A program made the translations under genes and the position numbers. Positions 63,916 through 64,000 of a DNA stretch of 64,000 nt are shown piece after piece; positions within the stretch are counted from its first letter, which is position 1; the number at the start of each line of letters is the position of its first letter. Location: contig BJOX01000131.1 of the NCBI GenBank assembly GCA_009731375.1, forward strand, positions 284,942 through 348,941, read 5' to 3'. The notes under the pieces were generated by a model. The model was not told where the DNA came from. It did not search any database and was given only the letters and a program-made list of their open reading frames with translations. The stretch comes from Paulinella micropora. Lineage: Eukaryota; Cercozoa; Imbricatea; Euglyphida.

Positions 63916-64000
63916 GTGCTTCTCTGTCAATGGCTGATGCAAATCTGCACATGCGCCTCCATCGTCTCACCCGTGAGGGGAGTACGAAGAATTGACGATA
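63915..64000 (-). mobile_element. tRNA-derived SINE, copy 5 (runs off the window)
   Basis: Matches the 3' 86 bases of copies 2 and 4; the tRNA head lies outside the window. Confidence 0.85.

Overview
This is repeat-dominated nuclear DNA from a eukaryote. Genes have short GT-AG introns (44-194 bp), there are Ty3/gypsy and Ty1/copia retrotransposons, tRNA-derived SINEs, foldback MITEs and kilobases of tri-, tetra- and pentanucleotide microsatellite, and one gene carries WWE and PARP domains. I see no rRNA, no functional tRNA gene, no CRISPR and no bacterial operon. The lineage cannot be fixed from this window. A microsatellite-rich protist, alga or simple animal relative are all possible. Six runs of N (938, 696, 105, 40, 10 and 10 bases) mark assembly gaps.

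Bases 1-16 kb hold the 3' part of a Ty3/gypsy element (pol with an intact open frame, spacer, polypurine tract, 3' LTR), a decayed copia remnant on the minus strand, a 157-bp tandem repeat, two SINE copies, a small spliced Gln/Pro/Gly-rich gene with a splice-site hairpin, and a broken gene fragment near 15.4 kb.

Bases 16.24-32.91 kb are, in my reading, one 16.67-kb LTR retrotransposon on the minus strand. Its two 611/612-bp LTRs differ at about five positions. It is flanked by CAGT on both sides and sits inside an older LTR-like repeat whose two halves can be recognised. It has gag-protease and the end of integrase, but no reverse transcriptase is visible. Its gag is split by a second element at 22403-29877. 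That second element is a 7.5-kb DNA transposon with inverted repeats of about 350 bp, extra subterminal repeats, an intact seven-exon coiled-coil gene (578 aa, RS-like tail) and, divergently, a broken DDE-transposase-like gene. I could not place this transposon in a superfamily, and it is the best candidate here for something undescribed.

Bases 33.7-36.1 kb hold a single-exon 821-aa membrane-anchored WWE-WWE-PARP gene whose 0.6-kb triplet microsatellite is translated as Ser/Thr tracts. It is the only obviously host-type gene that looks intact.

Bases 36.3-64 kb are nearly gene-free. They hold about 34 copies of one ~210-bp foldback MITE family (some nested inside each other, flanked by AT), a second MITE family, SINEs, several unclassified repeats bordered by microsatellites, and very long simple-sequence arrays, including a 1.7-kb pentanucleotide array with visible waves of variants. 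The first 36 kb contain none of the ~210-bp MITEs that I could find.
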